Shown in pieces: positions 47,402-58,204 of a stretch of 64,000 nucleotides of DNA (position 1 is its first letter; each line of letters opens with the position of its first letter). The notes beneath the pieces are model-generated. The model saw only the letters and a list, made by a program, of their open reading frames with translations. It ran no database searches and was not told the DNA's origin. The stretch comes from Whalleya microplaca (Eukaryota; Ascomycota; Sordariomycetes; Xylariales; Xylariaceae): positions 1-64,000 of the forward strand of contig MU385766.1 of assembly GCA_022497155.1 (NCBI GenBank), written 5' to 3'. Made by a program: the position numbers and the translations under genes.

Positions 47402-47890
47402 TTATATCTTGGACGAAGTACCTCCTCTCTCGATCTTGTTGAGCTTCTTCGCCGTCTCGATCTGGTTTCTCGTCCGCTGTCCACGCACAGGCAAGCCCAT
47501 GGCGTGTCTCCTACCCCTATACGTGCCCATATCTCGTAACCGCTTTATGTTGTCTTGTACTATCCGCCTTGCGTCGTTCTCCAGCGTCATCGTCGACAAT
47601 TCGGCCGTCAGGGCTGTGACCGTCTTCGGCGGGATTGTGCCTAGTCTGGCGCGCGGATATATGGTGTACTTGGCCATTATGCGCGTGGAGGCCTGTGGCC
47701 CCAGGCCATAGAAGCTCTCGAGCGCTTTCTGCAATCGATTTGGTTAGACGGTCACATGGGAGCGCAATTCGAGGAAGAAGTTACCTTGACCAAGGCCATC
47801 TCATGGAAGTTGACTCCCAGTAGTAAAACCTAACGATGTCAGCATTGCCTTTTACGGTATGTTTCATGCTGAAGCTTCCACACATACCAT
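47402..47890 (-). CDS. SWS2: Mitochondrial small-subunit ribosomal protein uS13m
   Basis: The model joins exons 47888-47890, 47785-47829 and 47402-47728 (124 aa). The first coding exon is the ATG alone, in a good CCACCATGG context. The second encodes VLLLGVNFHEMALVK, and the third starts KALESFYGLGPQASTRIM. The S13 family motifs RLRDMGTYRGRRH and GLPVRGQRTRNQ are complete at the C-terminus. uS13 sits in the head of the small ribosomal subunit. The lack of a bacterial-type longer tail and the fungal synteny-free context fit the mitochondrial paralogue (yeast Sws2). It diverges from the cyclophilin gene. Confidence 0.92.
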
Positions 47891-48386
47891 GGTGGCAGAG
47901 ATCAATATAACAACGCTGACAACAATCGCGACGTCGCTGTTCAAGATATACCTGGATATTTGCAATGGAAAGAAAGTCGCACTCAACCGCCGAATTGATT
48001 GGCGCGGCGTGCGCACTGACCAGGCACGGAGGCACGGAGGCACGGAGGCACGGAGCTAGATTATGAGGTAGGTTTACCGTAAACTGTACCTGGGTACTAT
48101 TGGAGGGGACCCCGCATTTATCCGCCTGTAACAGGCTACAGTCACAGGCGGAACGCAGCTAAGGTTGTTGAGAAGGTTGGTTCAGGGGTCTGGAACAAGC
48201 TCGAGGTTGAAACGTCGCTTCAATTGAAGTCTTTGTGTCCTTTCCCTACTCTTCCTACCTCGTGCAACCATCTCCCCTTTCCTTTATCTGCTTCGGAACA
48301 GGGCCAATTTCAGCTCACGAAGCATCACTCCTCACTTCGACTTCTGTATCTGCCTCGATCGGTCCTGATACTAGCTACCAACCACC
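47891..48386. promoter_or_regulatory. Divergent promoter region, uS13m / ER cyclophilin
   Basis: About 500 bp between divergent start codons. It contains four tandem copies of the 8-mer GGCACGGA at 48023-48054. The cyclophilin-proximal part (48230-48380) is pyrimidine-rich, typical of fungal promoters and leaders. Confidence 0.5.
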
Positions 48387-49439
48387 ATGTTCAACCTGCG
48401 CCGACTCTTCGTCAGCGCCCTGCTGCTCGTGGGCGTAAGCATGATATGCTTCTCCCAGACAGCTTCCGCCGCCAAGGGCCCCAAGATCACCCACAAGGTC
48501 TACTTCGATATCACCCACGGCGACGAGCCCATCGGGCGAATTGTTATGGGTCTCTACGGCAAGACCGTCCCCAAGACTGCTGAGAACTTCCGTGCTTTGG
48601 CCACCGGCGAGAAGGGCTTTGGCTACGAAGGCTCTACTTTCCACCGTGTCATCAAGCAGTTCATGATCCAGGGAGGTGACTTCACCAAGGGCGATGGTAC
48701 TGGCGGCAAGTCCAGTAAGTATCCGTGTATAGAGCCCGGGAAGAGACGAAGAGGTGCTAATCGGTTATCCTCTTATAGTCTATGGCGAGAAGTTCCCCGA
48801 TGAGAACTTCAAGCTGAAGCACACCAAACCTGGCCAATTGTCCATGGCAAATGCTGGCAAGGACACCAACGGCTCCCAGTTCTTCATTACTACCATCGTC
48901 ACCTCGTAAGACTCTTCCCCTTCGATAATAGGAATAAGAAAGATATAGTTTGGACTAATGGTAAATTAGGTGGCTCGATGGTAAACACGTTGTCTTTGGA
49001 GAGGTTCTCGAGGGAATGGATGTCGTCACCAAGATTGAGACTGCCAAGACCAAGCCTGGCGACAAGCCGGAGCAGACAATCAAGATCGTCAAGAGCGGAG
49101 AGCTGGAGGTCCCTCCTGAAGGTATTCATAAGGAGCTATAAGCATCTATCCCGTACCGCCTTCCCCGGTAGCGTCATCCGCCTTTGCCCTTCTTCTGTTT
49201 CCATACTGATACGTTTCCCCTTCGTTTCAGAACCTAACGGAAATGCCGAAGCGCCGTCAGGACACCCACCAACTGGTGAGAAGAACCCCTTCACTGAGGT
49301 AGCTGGTGCTTCTGCCGGATGGTCAGTTTTCCAAAAAGCCCTCCTATTTGGTGTTATCCTGGGTGCCGTGGCACTGTACATCCGTCTGTCAAAGCGGAAA
49401 TCCGAACGGGACTTGGGTTATGAGAAGACTATGGTGTAA
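48387..49439 (+). CDS. ER cyclophilin B (peptidyl-prolyl isomerase), possible dual C-termini
   Basis: Exons 48387-48714, 48779-48905, 48970-49121 and 49231-49439 give 271 aa. If the last intron is retained, translation stops at 49139-49141 and gives 208 aa ending GIHKEL. The signal peptide covers residues 1-28 (ending TASAA). The cyclophilin core has [38 protein letters not shown] and [12 protein letters not shown], with the catalytic Arg in FHRV. The short form matches ordinary secretory-pathway cyclophilins with a C-terminal ER-retrieval tetrapeptide (HKEL, HDEL-like). The spliced form replaces it with a linker, a membrane span ([15 protein letters not shown]) and a basic tail. The 109-bp intron has a good pyrimidine tract and acceptor (TTCGTTTCAG). 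The enzyme assists protein folding in the ER lumen. Confidence 0.92.
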
Positions 49440-49667
49440 ATATTCCAATTGTAATAGAGGCTTGAGAAGTAAAATGCATTTGTTCAACTGCTCCAGTAGT
49501 GCGCTCCATAGGTTGTGTTGTGTTTGTCCTGCAAGCTGTGAAAAGCTACCATGTAATTGAAGTTGCTAGCATCTTCAAAAGTTTCTAGACCTTCAAAATT
49601 TTAAATCCGTGAAAAGTCATCCCGTAAAAATACCAAACGTACTGAAGACAACACAACTCAACACAAA

Positions 49668-50246
49668 ATGAAAATACTCAGTCTGAACTTCCTGACCTGC
49701 GCGGTCAAGGCCTGCAAGAGCTCCTCGAATTCGTATCCGCTACACCCCAAGGATGCAGAGCTGGTGCAGGACGACCTCGAGGTGAACTCGCAACTCCTGA
49801 TCAACCTGCTGCCCCGCATCGACTGGGCTGCCCTGTCCACCACCGCCACAGAGGTATGTATCAATCAATCAATCAATCAATCTGTACACCATATATACCA
49901 TACCTATCATATTTAATTCTCACGGTGCGACTTCTCACCAATTCTCACATCTTCTCATGAACCCAGCTTCGAAGAGGAAGAAGAGATAAAAACTTCGGTT
50001 CTTGTATGTGCGTGTATAAGGCTAACATGAGCAAAAAAACTCTTCCAGCTCGGCTTCCCGGCCCTGCCACCGCAGCCCCCGTCCGCGGAGGCGCTGCAGA
50101 GCGACGAGAAGACCCTCCGGGACCTGCACAACCTGCTCATGGAGACGCAGATCATGGAGGGCAAGCTCGTGTGCGGCAACTGCGGGCACGAGTACGCCGT
50201 GCGCGAGGGCATCGCCAATTTCCTGCTGCCGAGTCACCTGGTATGA
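49668..50246 (+). CDS. TRM112: TRM112, activator subunit of several methyltransferases
   Basis: The model joins 49668-49853 and 50049-50246 (127 aa). The start MKILSLNFLTCAVKAC, with two Cys, and the late VCGNCGHEY make up the four zinc ligands of the Trm112 fold. The closing FLLPSHLV is the family C-terminus. Trm112 stabilises Trm9, Trm11, Bud23 and Mtq2, and so serves tRNA, rRNA and eRF1 methylation. The intron is 195 bp, larger than its neighbours, and carries an ATCA tandem (about 49859-49881). The gene follows the cyclophilin gene on the same strand by 228 bp and is convergent with BIG1. Confidence 0.93.
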
Positions 50247-50711
50247 AGGCACTTGACTTGGGTGTGTGATGGAGTCGTTCATTCTCGTCTGAGGAGATAG
50301 TATGGTCAGATTTCGGTGGTGGTACTACTTAGACGAGCCGCGGACGGAGTGGCGACTGGGTACGTTGCTCTGAGGCTTGATGGGAAGGCGTATGGGAGTT
50401 GAGCGGATGCTAGAAATATGCCTAGGACATGACTTGATCTACGGCTCTGTCCTTAGGCGCGGCGACGGGAAAAGTGCAGAGGAAAATGGAAATCCTGCTC
50501 TCGATTCTAGTTTAGGTAGTACATGGATATATGTACAACCTCCTCCTAATTTGATGAGCGCTGCCGTGTTGATGTGAAGCCTTTGCTTGTGTTAAGCTCC
50601 TATGCTACCTGTAGCCCTGACTCCGATAAAACCCGATCGTACAAACTATTCTTTACTTTACTAAAACGCCGTTATACAACCGCTCCCGCTTGAGGTGGTC
50701 TTCATCTTCAG
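50247..50711. other. Intergenic, no gene seen
   Basis: Convergent 3' regions of TRM112 and the BIG1-like gene. The frame at 50377-50577 has no motif. Confidence 0.4.
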
Positions 50712-51711
50712 TTACTGTTGCTTCTTCTGCGCGGCGGGGCCCATTTCCTTATCAAAGGCGCCGTAGGGGACCTCGAGACTGGCCACGCCCGCGATACCAA
50801 CGTACAAGATCGTCATCAGAATGGAGAAGGCGACCAGGCCCATGAAGATACCTAACACGTTGTCAGTTGATGCCCGTGCTCACTGGCAATGAGGAGCGAC
50901 TGCGACGAACCTGGGGTGAAGTACTGATACTTCTCGAATAGCGGCAGCTTGGCCGTAGTGTTGTCCGCTCTCCTTCCAACGTTATGCAGTTGCCTCTTCA
51001 GCTCCGTGTTCATGCTGCCCGGAAACTCGGCCGTGTAGGACTTGGGCGCTTCCGTCCGCGGACCACCGGCGTAGATGATCGTATAGGAGCCCTCGGCATC
51101 GTACTGCTCGAAGACCATACCCAGCTCGTCATCTACAACTGTATCAGCAGGCAAGTTCCAAGACATCGCGCGTAATGAAGGCATATCTACCATTCTGCTT
51201 TAGCGTCCGCGCGCTGTCGGCCGACGGAATGGGAGCGAGGTCGAGCTCGTCGATGGATGGGTTCTTGCCCTCGCATGCTTCCCGGATGTAATTCGCTATC
51301 TGTTTTAAATCCAGCTCCCCGGCCACCTCGGCGACGCTGAAGCGGCTCGCGGCCTTGTCCAGCGACTGCCGCAGCTTTGGCACGGCGTCCTTGCTGCTTA
51401 GGTAGGCCGCGTTCAGATTCGGCTGCGAAATAACGAGGTATCGCTCGGTCGGGCACGAGGAGAGAAGCTGCTTCGCGGATGAGAGGGCCTGTGAGCTTGA
51501 CTGTAATTGCTCCTGGCTAGCAGGAGTAGATAACCTAGGCAGCGAGCGTGATCAGTATGTATGCTGGATGTAGGAACAGATAGGATCGGGACAGCTTGTA
51601 TCGGGGTATCGCGTACTTGCTGGTCGAGAAGAGAAGAAAGGGCGAAGAGTCGGAAAATGCGTGAGCAGAAGCGCAGCAAGCGGCTATGGCCGCAGCCGAG
51701 AAGAGACGCAT
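50712..51711 (-). CDS. BIG1: BIG1/VOA1-like ER membrane protein (Ac45 transmembrane domain)
   Basis: Four exons: 51617-51711, 51191-51534, 50911-51132 and 50712-50851 (266 aa), phases consistent. A cleavable signal peptide MRLFSAAAIAACCASAHA is followed by a lumenal domain, a single C-terminal membrane span and a short cytosolic tail ending in KKQQ. The juxtamembrane block LFEKYQYFTPG, then IFMGLVAFSILMTILYV and LEVPYGAFDKEMG, is characteristic of the Voa1/Ac45 (V-ATPase S1) transmembrane domain. Filamentous-fungal members are usually named BIG1. Yeast Big1 is an ER protein needed for beta-1,6-glucan, and Voa1 helps V-ATPase Vo assembly; which role applies cannot be told. The last exon starts in the middle of the TM block. 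Confidence 0.85.
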
Positions 51712-52157
51712 TGTGTATGGCGTTGATGTTTCGTTCAACAGTGATGCTCGGGAACAGGTTGAGCTTGGATTGAAGCTCCTAAACATCAAGGTAGCACGTT
51801 GTTTCGCTCGAGGGCCAGGCAGCCGGCCATTATGTCCCATATGTTCCGGCTGGGTAACCCAGTCCAGCCTGCCAGCCCGCTGTGACGGTGCCACAACAGC
51901 TACGGATTAGGCTCTGCAAGGTCCCCGGACGCTTGAACTTTAGCGGGGTGCAGCCGCTGCATGTCGCCAAAGAAGTCTACCTACGCTTACATGTAAGAAA
52001 TTTAGCGACTCCGAGTCCATTGATCTCAACTTTGTGCTATTAAAAAGCCAGACTTCAGCCTTGAGGAAGACTAGAGATTTGCCACGGCAAGCCTTACTCA
52101 GTTCTTAAGTCTTCAACATTACATCGTCTACGTACGCTATCACGACTGTACGAGACC
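51712..52157. promoter_or_regulatory. Divergent promoter region, BIG1-like / RRP17
   Basis: 446 bp between two divergent start codons. No open frame of note and no specific motif is recognised. Confidence 0.4.
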
Positions 52158-52887
52158 ATGTTTGCACGTCCACGACCGAAGAAGAGTGTGCTCGCACCGC
52201 CACCCAAGAAACGGAAGACCCAGCATGCAGTCGAAGAGATCAAGTTCGACAACACCGCCCGCATCGAATACTTGACGGGTTTTCATAAGCGCAAGTTACA
52301 GAGGGCCAAGAATGCACAGGAACAGGCCGCGAAAATGGCCCGGCAGGAGAAGATAGATTTCAGGAAGCAAGTATGTATACATGCTACGTTCTATATAGGA
52401 AATCAGGTTTAGTATATGCTGATGTATATGGCTGCAGGTGCGTGAAGAGCGGAAGCGTGAAGTCGAAGAGCACGTCAGAAATGTCAATGCGCTCCTGAAG
52501 GAGGCAGAGCAAGCCGGATACGTCGGCGGCGAAGAAACCTCGGAAGAGGAAGACGAATGGGGAGGCTTTCAGGATACGCCTGCGCTAGAGCCGGTGGATC
52601 ACGAGGAAGAGTACGTTGACGAAGAGCGCTATACAACAGTGACGGTGGAATCGGTCAATGTCTCTAAAGACGGACTATCTAGTTCTAGGCCTGAGGAAGA
52701 AGATTCTGGTGAAGAGGACGAAGAGCCGGCCGCGAAGGAAGACGCCCGATCGCGTTCGGAAAGTAACGACAAGACTCGGCCGCCCAAAAAGAAGAAGCAG
52801 AAGTTCAGGTACGAGACCAAGTCGGAGAGGCGGCTGAGCCAGAGGAAACAGAAGGCTGCCAAGAATAGAAAGAAACCGCGAGATTGA
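52158..52887 (+). CDS. RRP17: Ribosomal RNA-processing protein RRP17 / NOL12 family
   Basis: The model joins 52158-52370 and 52438-52887 (220 aa; 67-bp intron, phase 0). Motifs are the family N-terminus with KKRKTQHAVEEIKFDNTAR, then IEYLTGFHKRKLQR, and a Lys/Arg/Glu-rich helix through RNVNALLKEAE. After these come an acidic middle (EEEDEWGGF, EEEDSGEEDEE) and a basic C-terminus with PPKKKKQKFRYETKSERR. Yeast Rrp17 is a 5'-exonuclease in the processing of pre-60S ribosomal RNA; the human relative is NOL12. The location is predicted to be nucleolar. It is convergent with tropomyosin. Confidence 0.92.
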
Positions 52888-53171
52888 TTGGGTGTATTGT
52901 CTACCCGCCTTCGCAGGGGTTGTTGCAATATACCATACCACACACAAGTTCACCATGGAAAGATCGTATGCGCATCTGATGCCCAAAGTTGTCTGTCGAT
53001 TACCATCTCAACACCCTAGACTCTCAAACTCGACGGATAGAACTCGTCCATTAACACTCTCCCCGGGGGTAGGTTGACGCGGCGTCACGAGTGCTCAGTA
53101 AAAGAAACCTCCCAGTCTCCTATTACACATCCCTCCCATCGCAATACCAGTCCCAGCAACCACGATACCGA

Positions 53172-53946
53172 CTAGATGTTGCCAATCTCGGCCTGCAGGT
53201 CCTCCAATTCCTTCTGGAGAGCCTGGTATTTCTTGGACATCTCCTCGTACTTTCCCTCCCATTGGTCGCGCTCGTTCTCCAGGGCCTGTACCTTGCGTTC
53301 GAAGTGACCGGCTTTTACGTCAGTTTGGCGGAGCCTGTAGATTGCGTGCTGTCAGTCTCCTACATATTCCCAAGGGTGTACCGTACTAGTAGACTGTGCG
53401 ACTTACTTCTCATTGGCTTCACGAAGGGTCTTGTCTGCCTCCTCGGCTTCTTCCTCAAGCAGCTGAAGTCTTCGTTGCAAGGTCTCATTGTGCGTACCGT
53501 GTTGCAGGCCCTCATCCGCAGCCTTCTTCAAATCCTTGATGGTGGTGTCCATCTTCTCGTTGTCGCCCTCCAGAAGGCCATTCTTGTGGGAAAGGGATGT
53601 GATCTCCTGCTCCTTGGCGAGGTTCTCCTGCTCAAGGGCCTTGACCTTAGCCTGCAACTCCTCGACTTTGGCAGTGGACTCGTCAGCCTCCAGACGGAGC
53701 TGGTTCATTTTCTGCGTGCAAGGTCATGGTTAGCGTCATCGTGCCAGTGTGTCATCGTGTCATCATGTGATCGTGAACAGGCTGCTCATATATCGTCGAC
53801 TTGGTAGATTCAGGCGATGCTGCCCAAGCGATGCTCCCAGACAGACGACGGGAAGCTGCAAGCTGCGCATCGCCGGTAGTGGGGAGGGTGAGAAGGGATC
53901 TCTCGATGGTGTTTCATGTACTGACCTCCCGAATGCGATCCGCCAT
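53172..53946 (-). CDS. Tropomyosin
   Basis: The model joins exons 53926-53946, 53407-53711 and 53172-53334 (162 aa), the length of fission yeast Cdc8 and yeast Tpm2. Exon 1 encodes only MADRIRE. The whole protein is a heptad coiled coil (KVEELQAKVKALEQENLAKE, then EGKYEEMSKKYQALQKELED) ending LQAEIGNI. Tropomyosin lines actin filaments and regulates myosin and formins in actin cables and the contractile ring. Introns are 214 and 72 bp; the long first one directly follows the short first exon and may hold regulatory sequence. Confidence 0.95.
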
Positions 53947-54800
53947 TTTGTTTGTTGTTTAGTAGAACAAGAGAGCTGGCAGAAGATGCAAGATAGTTGC
54001 AGAAAGTTCAGTGATGCCGGGTGATAGATGCGGAAAGAGCAATGAATGCAGAGACGAGGGATTTGAGGGTGAATAAAGAAGGGGACTCGTTAGATGATCG
54101 ATCGACTTGATGAATGGGTGCGGAATTTCAGGTGGTGAATGAGACTTGAAATGCCCCGCCTCTCTTGGTGCCCATGAAAGCGAACCGATAGGCGGTGCAG
54201 GCAGGATACGGGCAGGATAAGGGGGAGGGGGGGGAAGCAGGGGACCTGGCTTGGGCAGCACAGTGTGATCGACCGCATTCCAGCCGCATCTACCACCACT
54301 TACCACCAATTGCTGCAGCTTTTGGTGCCTTAAGGTGCTGTAAGGTGCATATGGCACAGTGCATTTACTTCGTATATGCACCCCGTCGGGCAAATCAGAT
54401 ACCAAACTTCCAGCAGCAAGTACCTGATTGGAAGTGGGCAGGTGAGTCAGTTGCTTGGGCAACTGCCTCAACAAAGTCTGGAAGAGCCAGCCAATAGGCT
54501 CGAGCAGGAAATAACGAGCAACAGCTCAACCACTGAGCTTCCAAATCTTGTACACCAACATTGATGCACATACCACAGTACCATACTGCGCAACCAGTTG
54601 CATAACCAGCGAATAATAACTGATGGGGAGACCTCGTTTCTCATTGCAGTGACCACCACACTGGACCTGGACCTGGACCTGGACCTCAGTACGGCCTCAT
54701 TGCAATTAGCGACGCCGCATCGATTCCTTGTCGAAATCATACGACATATCAAATTCATTCAATCTACCGATACTTCAACAACTATTATACATCGGCGACA
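53947..54800. promoter_or_regulatory. Divergent region, tropomyosin / D-box protein
   Basis: 854 bp upstream of two divergent genes. It contains a short GGACCT tandem around 54662-54687 (CTGGACCTGGACCTGGACCT). Frames here have no motif. Confidence 0.4.
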
Positions 54801-56319
54801 ATGTTGGCCGCTCGAGACCAAGAGAACCTAGTGTTCAACCGTCAGAACAGCGCCGCCTTAAAACAACAACAAGGCTCAACCAATCGTCAGCTACAGCCCA
54901 AAACTCCAGGAGCACGTTACCCGAAGACGCCTATCAAGATCCCCTTGAACGACGAGAATGGCGCACATGCTGTTGGAGGCGCTAAGAGCGTCATGGGCGG
55001 CAGATCGAAGGGCACTGAGAATGCCATGACAACCAGAGGAAAAGGCACCAAAGGCAAAGGGCCAGACAAGTCCAATTATGTGACACCAATGGGTATGTAA
55101 TACATTCGACTTACTATCTTGAGACTTGCGTTCAGGGTCGCTTCATAAGAAGGAAAATCACTAATTTATACAAACAGGGCCACGTTCGAGAGCGGTTCTA
55201 GGAGACAAGACAACAAATGCGAAAGCCACAGGTGCAAAGCCAATCAATGTCAAGAGCGCGGTCCAAGAAATCGAGAAATCACAGGCAAAGGCGCCAGGAA
55301 CCGTTCGACCCAAACAGAAGCAGCCACAAGTTGAGACTCAGAAACTGAACGTTCACGCCGAGGCAGATCCGTTGAGTGATGATGACGTTGAATACTGCCC
55401 GCCGAAGCCGAAGAATCTTCCGTACGAATCAGATGTATTTCCTGATGGCGTCCTCACATTTGATGCTCTTAAGCCCGAGAACAGATTCAAGGGCTACTAC
55501 CAGTACTATTTCAATCCCATTGATGAGCATGGCGTATCTCTAGCAGATAGACAATTGGAGGAGAGGAACAAGAAAGCCATGGAGGAAGGCGACAGACGGA
55601 TCCAGGAAGATATGGATAACTTTGAGTGGTCCATTCAAGATGAGCTGGATCCTACCATATTCGCATCGAAGAAGAAGGCATCGGTTCCGGCTAAGGGCCC
55701 GGTCTATTCGGATAGTGCTGCAAAACAACCGGCTGGTCAACGGGCGCCTTCTACCATCAGATCTAGGACAGCTGCCGATACTCTCGTTATGGACGACACG
55801 ACCAAGTCGCTGCAACGGAAAGCGGCTAGATCCACCGAAGCCAGCAAGGTCCCTAAAAAGACCACGCCCTTCGGCATTTCTAGCTTCAGAACCAACAAGC
55901 AGCCCAACACGCAGGCCTCAGGCATTCCTAGAAAGATACCTGCAGAGCCTAAGAATATCGAGGCCATCTCCAGGACAACTATCGGCTACAACAAGGGCCG
56001 GTCTACTGCATCATTGCTCGCCAAGGGGACTGGGACTGCGAAGCCCAGCAGCAGGCCTGCATCCAAGAGTTCTGCCTCTGATTCTGGCACGACGTTCTCG
56101 ACCGAGTCCGCCAACACAATCACGCCCGCTCGATACGCCCACAGCCAGGCCTCGCCTGCTGCAGAGGACCAGGAGTGGAAGGCGCGGGTTCCGTTCCTTT
56201 CTATATTCAACCCCGAGGATGGCGAGGACGACGATGACTGCGATCTTCTCACGGGTGGCCTCCCCGGCGACATGTGCGAGGAGGAAGAGGAAGAGTTTGA
56301 GCTGAAGCTGGTTGATTGA
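54801..56319 (+). CDS. Basic/acidic cell-cycle-like protein with destruction-box motif, possible securin
   Basis: The model joins 54801-55092 and 55178-56319 (477 aa). The N-terminus has MLAARDQENLVFNRQN, then GARYPKTPIKIPLNDENG. Exon 2 opens with PRSRAVLGDKTTN, a destruction-box-like RxxL as found in securins and B cyclins. A more conserved-looking block follows: DDDVEYCPPKPKNLPYESDV, then FKGYYQYYFNPIDEHGVSLA. After that come a Ser/Lys/Arg-rich disordered part and an acidic C-terminus (CEEEEEEFELKLVD). Overall charge layout (basic N-terminus with degron, acidic C-terminus) resembles securins such as Pds1 and Cut2, inhibitors of separase degraded at anaphase. This identification is inferred, not certain. 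Confidence 0.6.
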
Positions 56320-58204
56320 AGAATATTGTATTATTATTACTAAACTTACAGTCGGCGTTTGTGGTTTGGCTTTCTGAACCAAGGTACCTAGATGAGAAGA
56401 GGCCGGCGTACGTCTTGCGTTTTATGTCTAAGCAGAGAACATGAGTCTGATCAGGATTCGGTTTTGTATGGCTAGTTAGTTCCCAGAGGCGGTCTGGGTG
56501 TTGGACTATGGAAACGCGGTCGGCTTTCTATGAAGCATGATAGAAGACTATATGTATAGCCTGAATTCAAGTTGTGTTAGTTGCAAAGATTATATCAACC
56601 GGAATTGAATATAGTGATAACATGACTATTGAAACTACAGGTGTTATGGATGGGTCTTGAGCCACATTCAATCACGATACATTCTGGGAATGTCAAAGTC
56701 ATCGATAGAGGTTTGGCATAATACTACGTGCTTTTTATTATCTTACTTTTTTGTATCATGTTGTATTTCTTTTTACAGTTTTTTATCGAGTAGTAACATC
56801 CTGCTTAGATGACTCCTTAGGTCTTTTAGTTAGCTACTTGGCTACTCTGCTATATGATATGTGTAAGTTGTCACTGATGTGGCTTTTGGGCTAGACCTTC
56901 CAAGGTATCACAATGACACCCTTCTACTGCGTAGCAGCAATCAATACTGTTAAATGTCAACAACTGGCATTTTGCACTACACAAACCATAATGACTTCCT
57001 CGCGTTAATTGTTTGTTAGGGCGAAGATGAATGTACCCACAGCTTACCTATTCTCCAACTCTCTATACACGCATAATAACAACTATTGAGTGATATTGAT
57101 GGCCCCCAGGTGTAGGATGTCGCAGATGTCTCTACCTAGACTTTTATTAGTACTAGACAGGTCTCATTAGCGATGTACCTCTTTACTGCATTAATATTAG
57201 AGTTCTAATGTACTTAAGTAGCTTGGAACATTACGCTTTAGCCGGACGCGCATAATCTAATTAGGTTCTATCAATTTATCTACCTAGGTAATGGCGTGGC
57301 GACACTGGTCCGATTACCAAATAGATATAGACTAACTAGACAAAGAGCATTTCTGATGTTGGTTGCTAGTATCGCAGGTCGCCCAGGTGTTTGTTCCAGG
57401 GCGTTGGGGTCGATGCATTAACGGTAACGTTCTGTTTTCAGCAGAAAATTTTCTTGCCCCTGAGATTCAAAGATAGTATCAACCTAGTATCTAAACGGAC
57501 AAGAGTTGCATCGAGTAGCAAATCTGACAGGCAGTGCATCCTCTATTCGCTGTCAGCCTGTCACTTGTCGACCTCCCTAAACAATACATGTAGGTCAGGA
57601 GCGAATAGCAGAGAGTGATGACGTTGTATTGCATCGACGTTCTGGTACCTCGATAAATGGTCAAGCAGGTCAAGCCACAGGCTCGAAATAAAACTGTGGC
57701 GTGGGCCTTTTAGCGCGTGGCTGGCAAACCCCAGACTCCCATCCCTGAATCAGAATTCGGCTGGTCATTGCCAGTCAATTCAACTTTTCGACATCAACCT
57801 TCCTCATTCCCCATTTCCCGTCCGCTTCCTCCGCCTAATCCCAAAAGTTCGGTGTCTGGCATAGCAAAATCCCACAAGCATCGCTCTGCAGCCTATTTGC
57901 GACCGCATTGCACCTCTTTTCTGCCCTCTTCCCCCCCCACCGCACCCTTTTCCCGACCGCTTGCACCAGCGAATAACTTTGTCGGTCCCACCACACGTCA
58001 GATCTCCGATCCTGTCGCGTGGACACAAGAGTTTCGCGTGTCCTTCCCAGCACGCCCCCTTTCAACCAACGCTCACCAACAACACATCAATCGCCCCAAC
58101 ACTCTTCCTATCAACTCATACATGAATGGTGTTTTCGATCGTCTTCGCGTCGAGAGATGATGGTCGGTGGATAGAGGATCCCGCCCATTTCGACCTTCTA
58201 CACC
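56320..58204. other. Intergenic, SET1 promoter and leader
   Basis: 1.9 kb between tandem genes, AT-rich in the first 1.3 kb. From about 57717 to 58160 a frame without ATG until its last codons runs through pyrimidine-rich sequence; this is more likely the 5' untranslated leader of SET1 than a gene. Confidence 0.45.

Noticed and set aside
53091..53807. 238-codon Leu-rich frame on the plus strand
   Set aside because: Antisense shadow of the tropomyosin coiled coil, also crossing its intron.
57717..58160. 147-codon frame just upstream of SET1
   Set aside because: Opens with GTG, its first ATG is near the end and it has no motif; more likely the SET1 leader.
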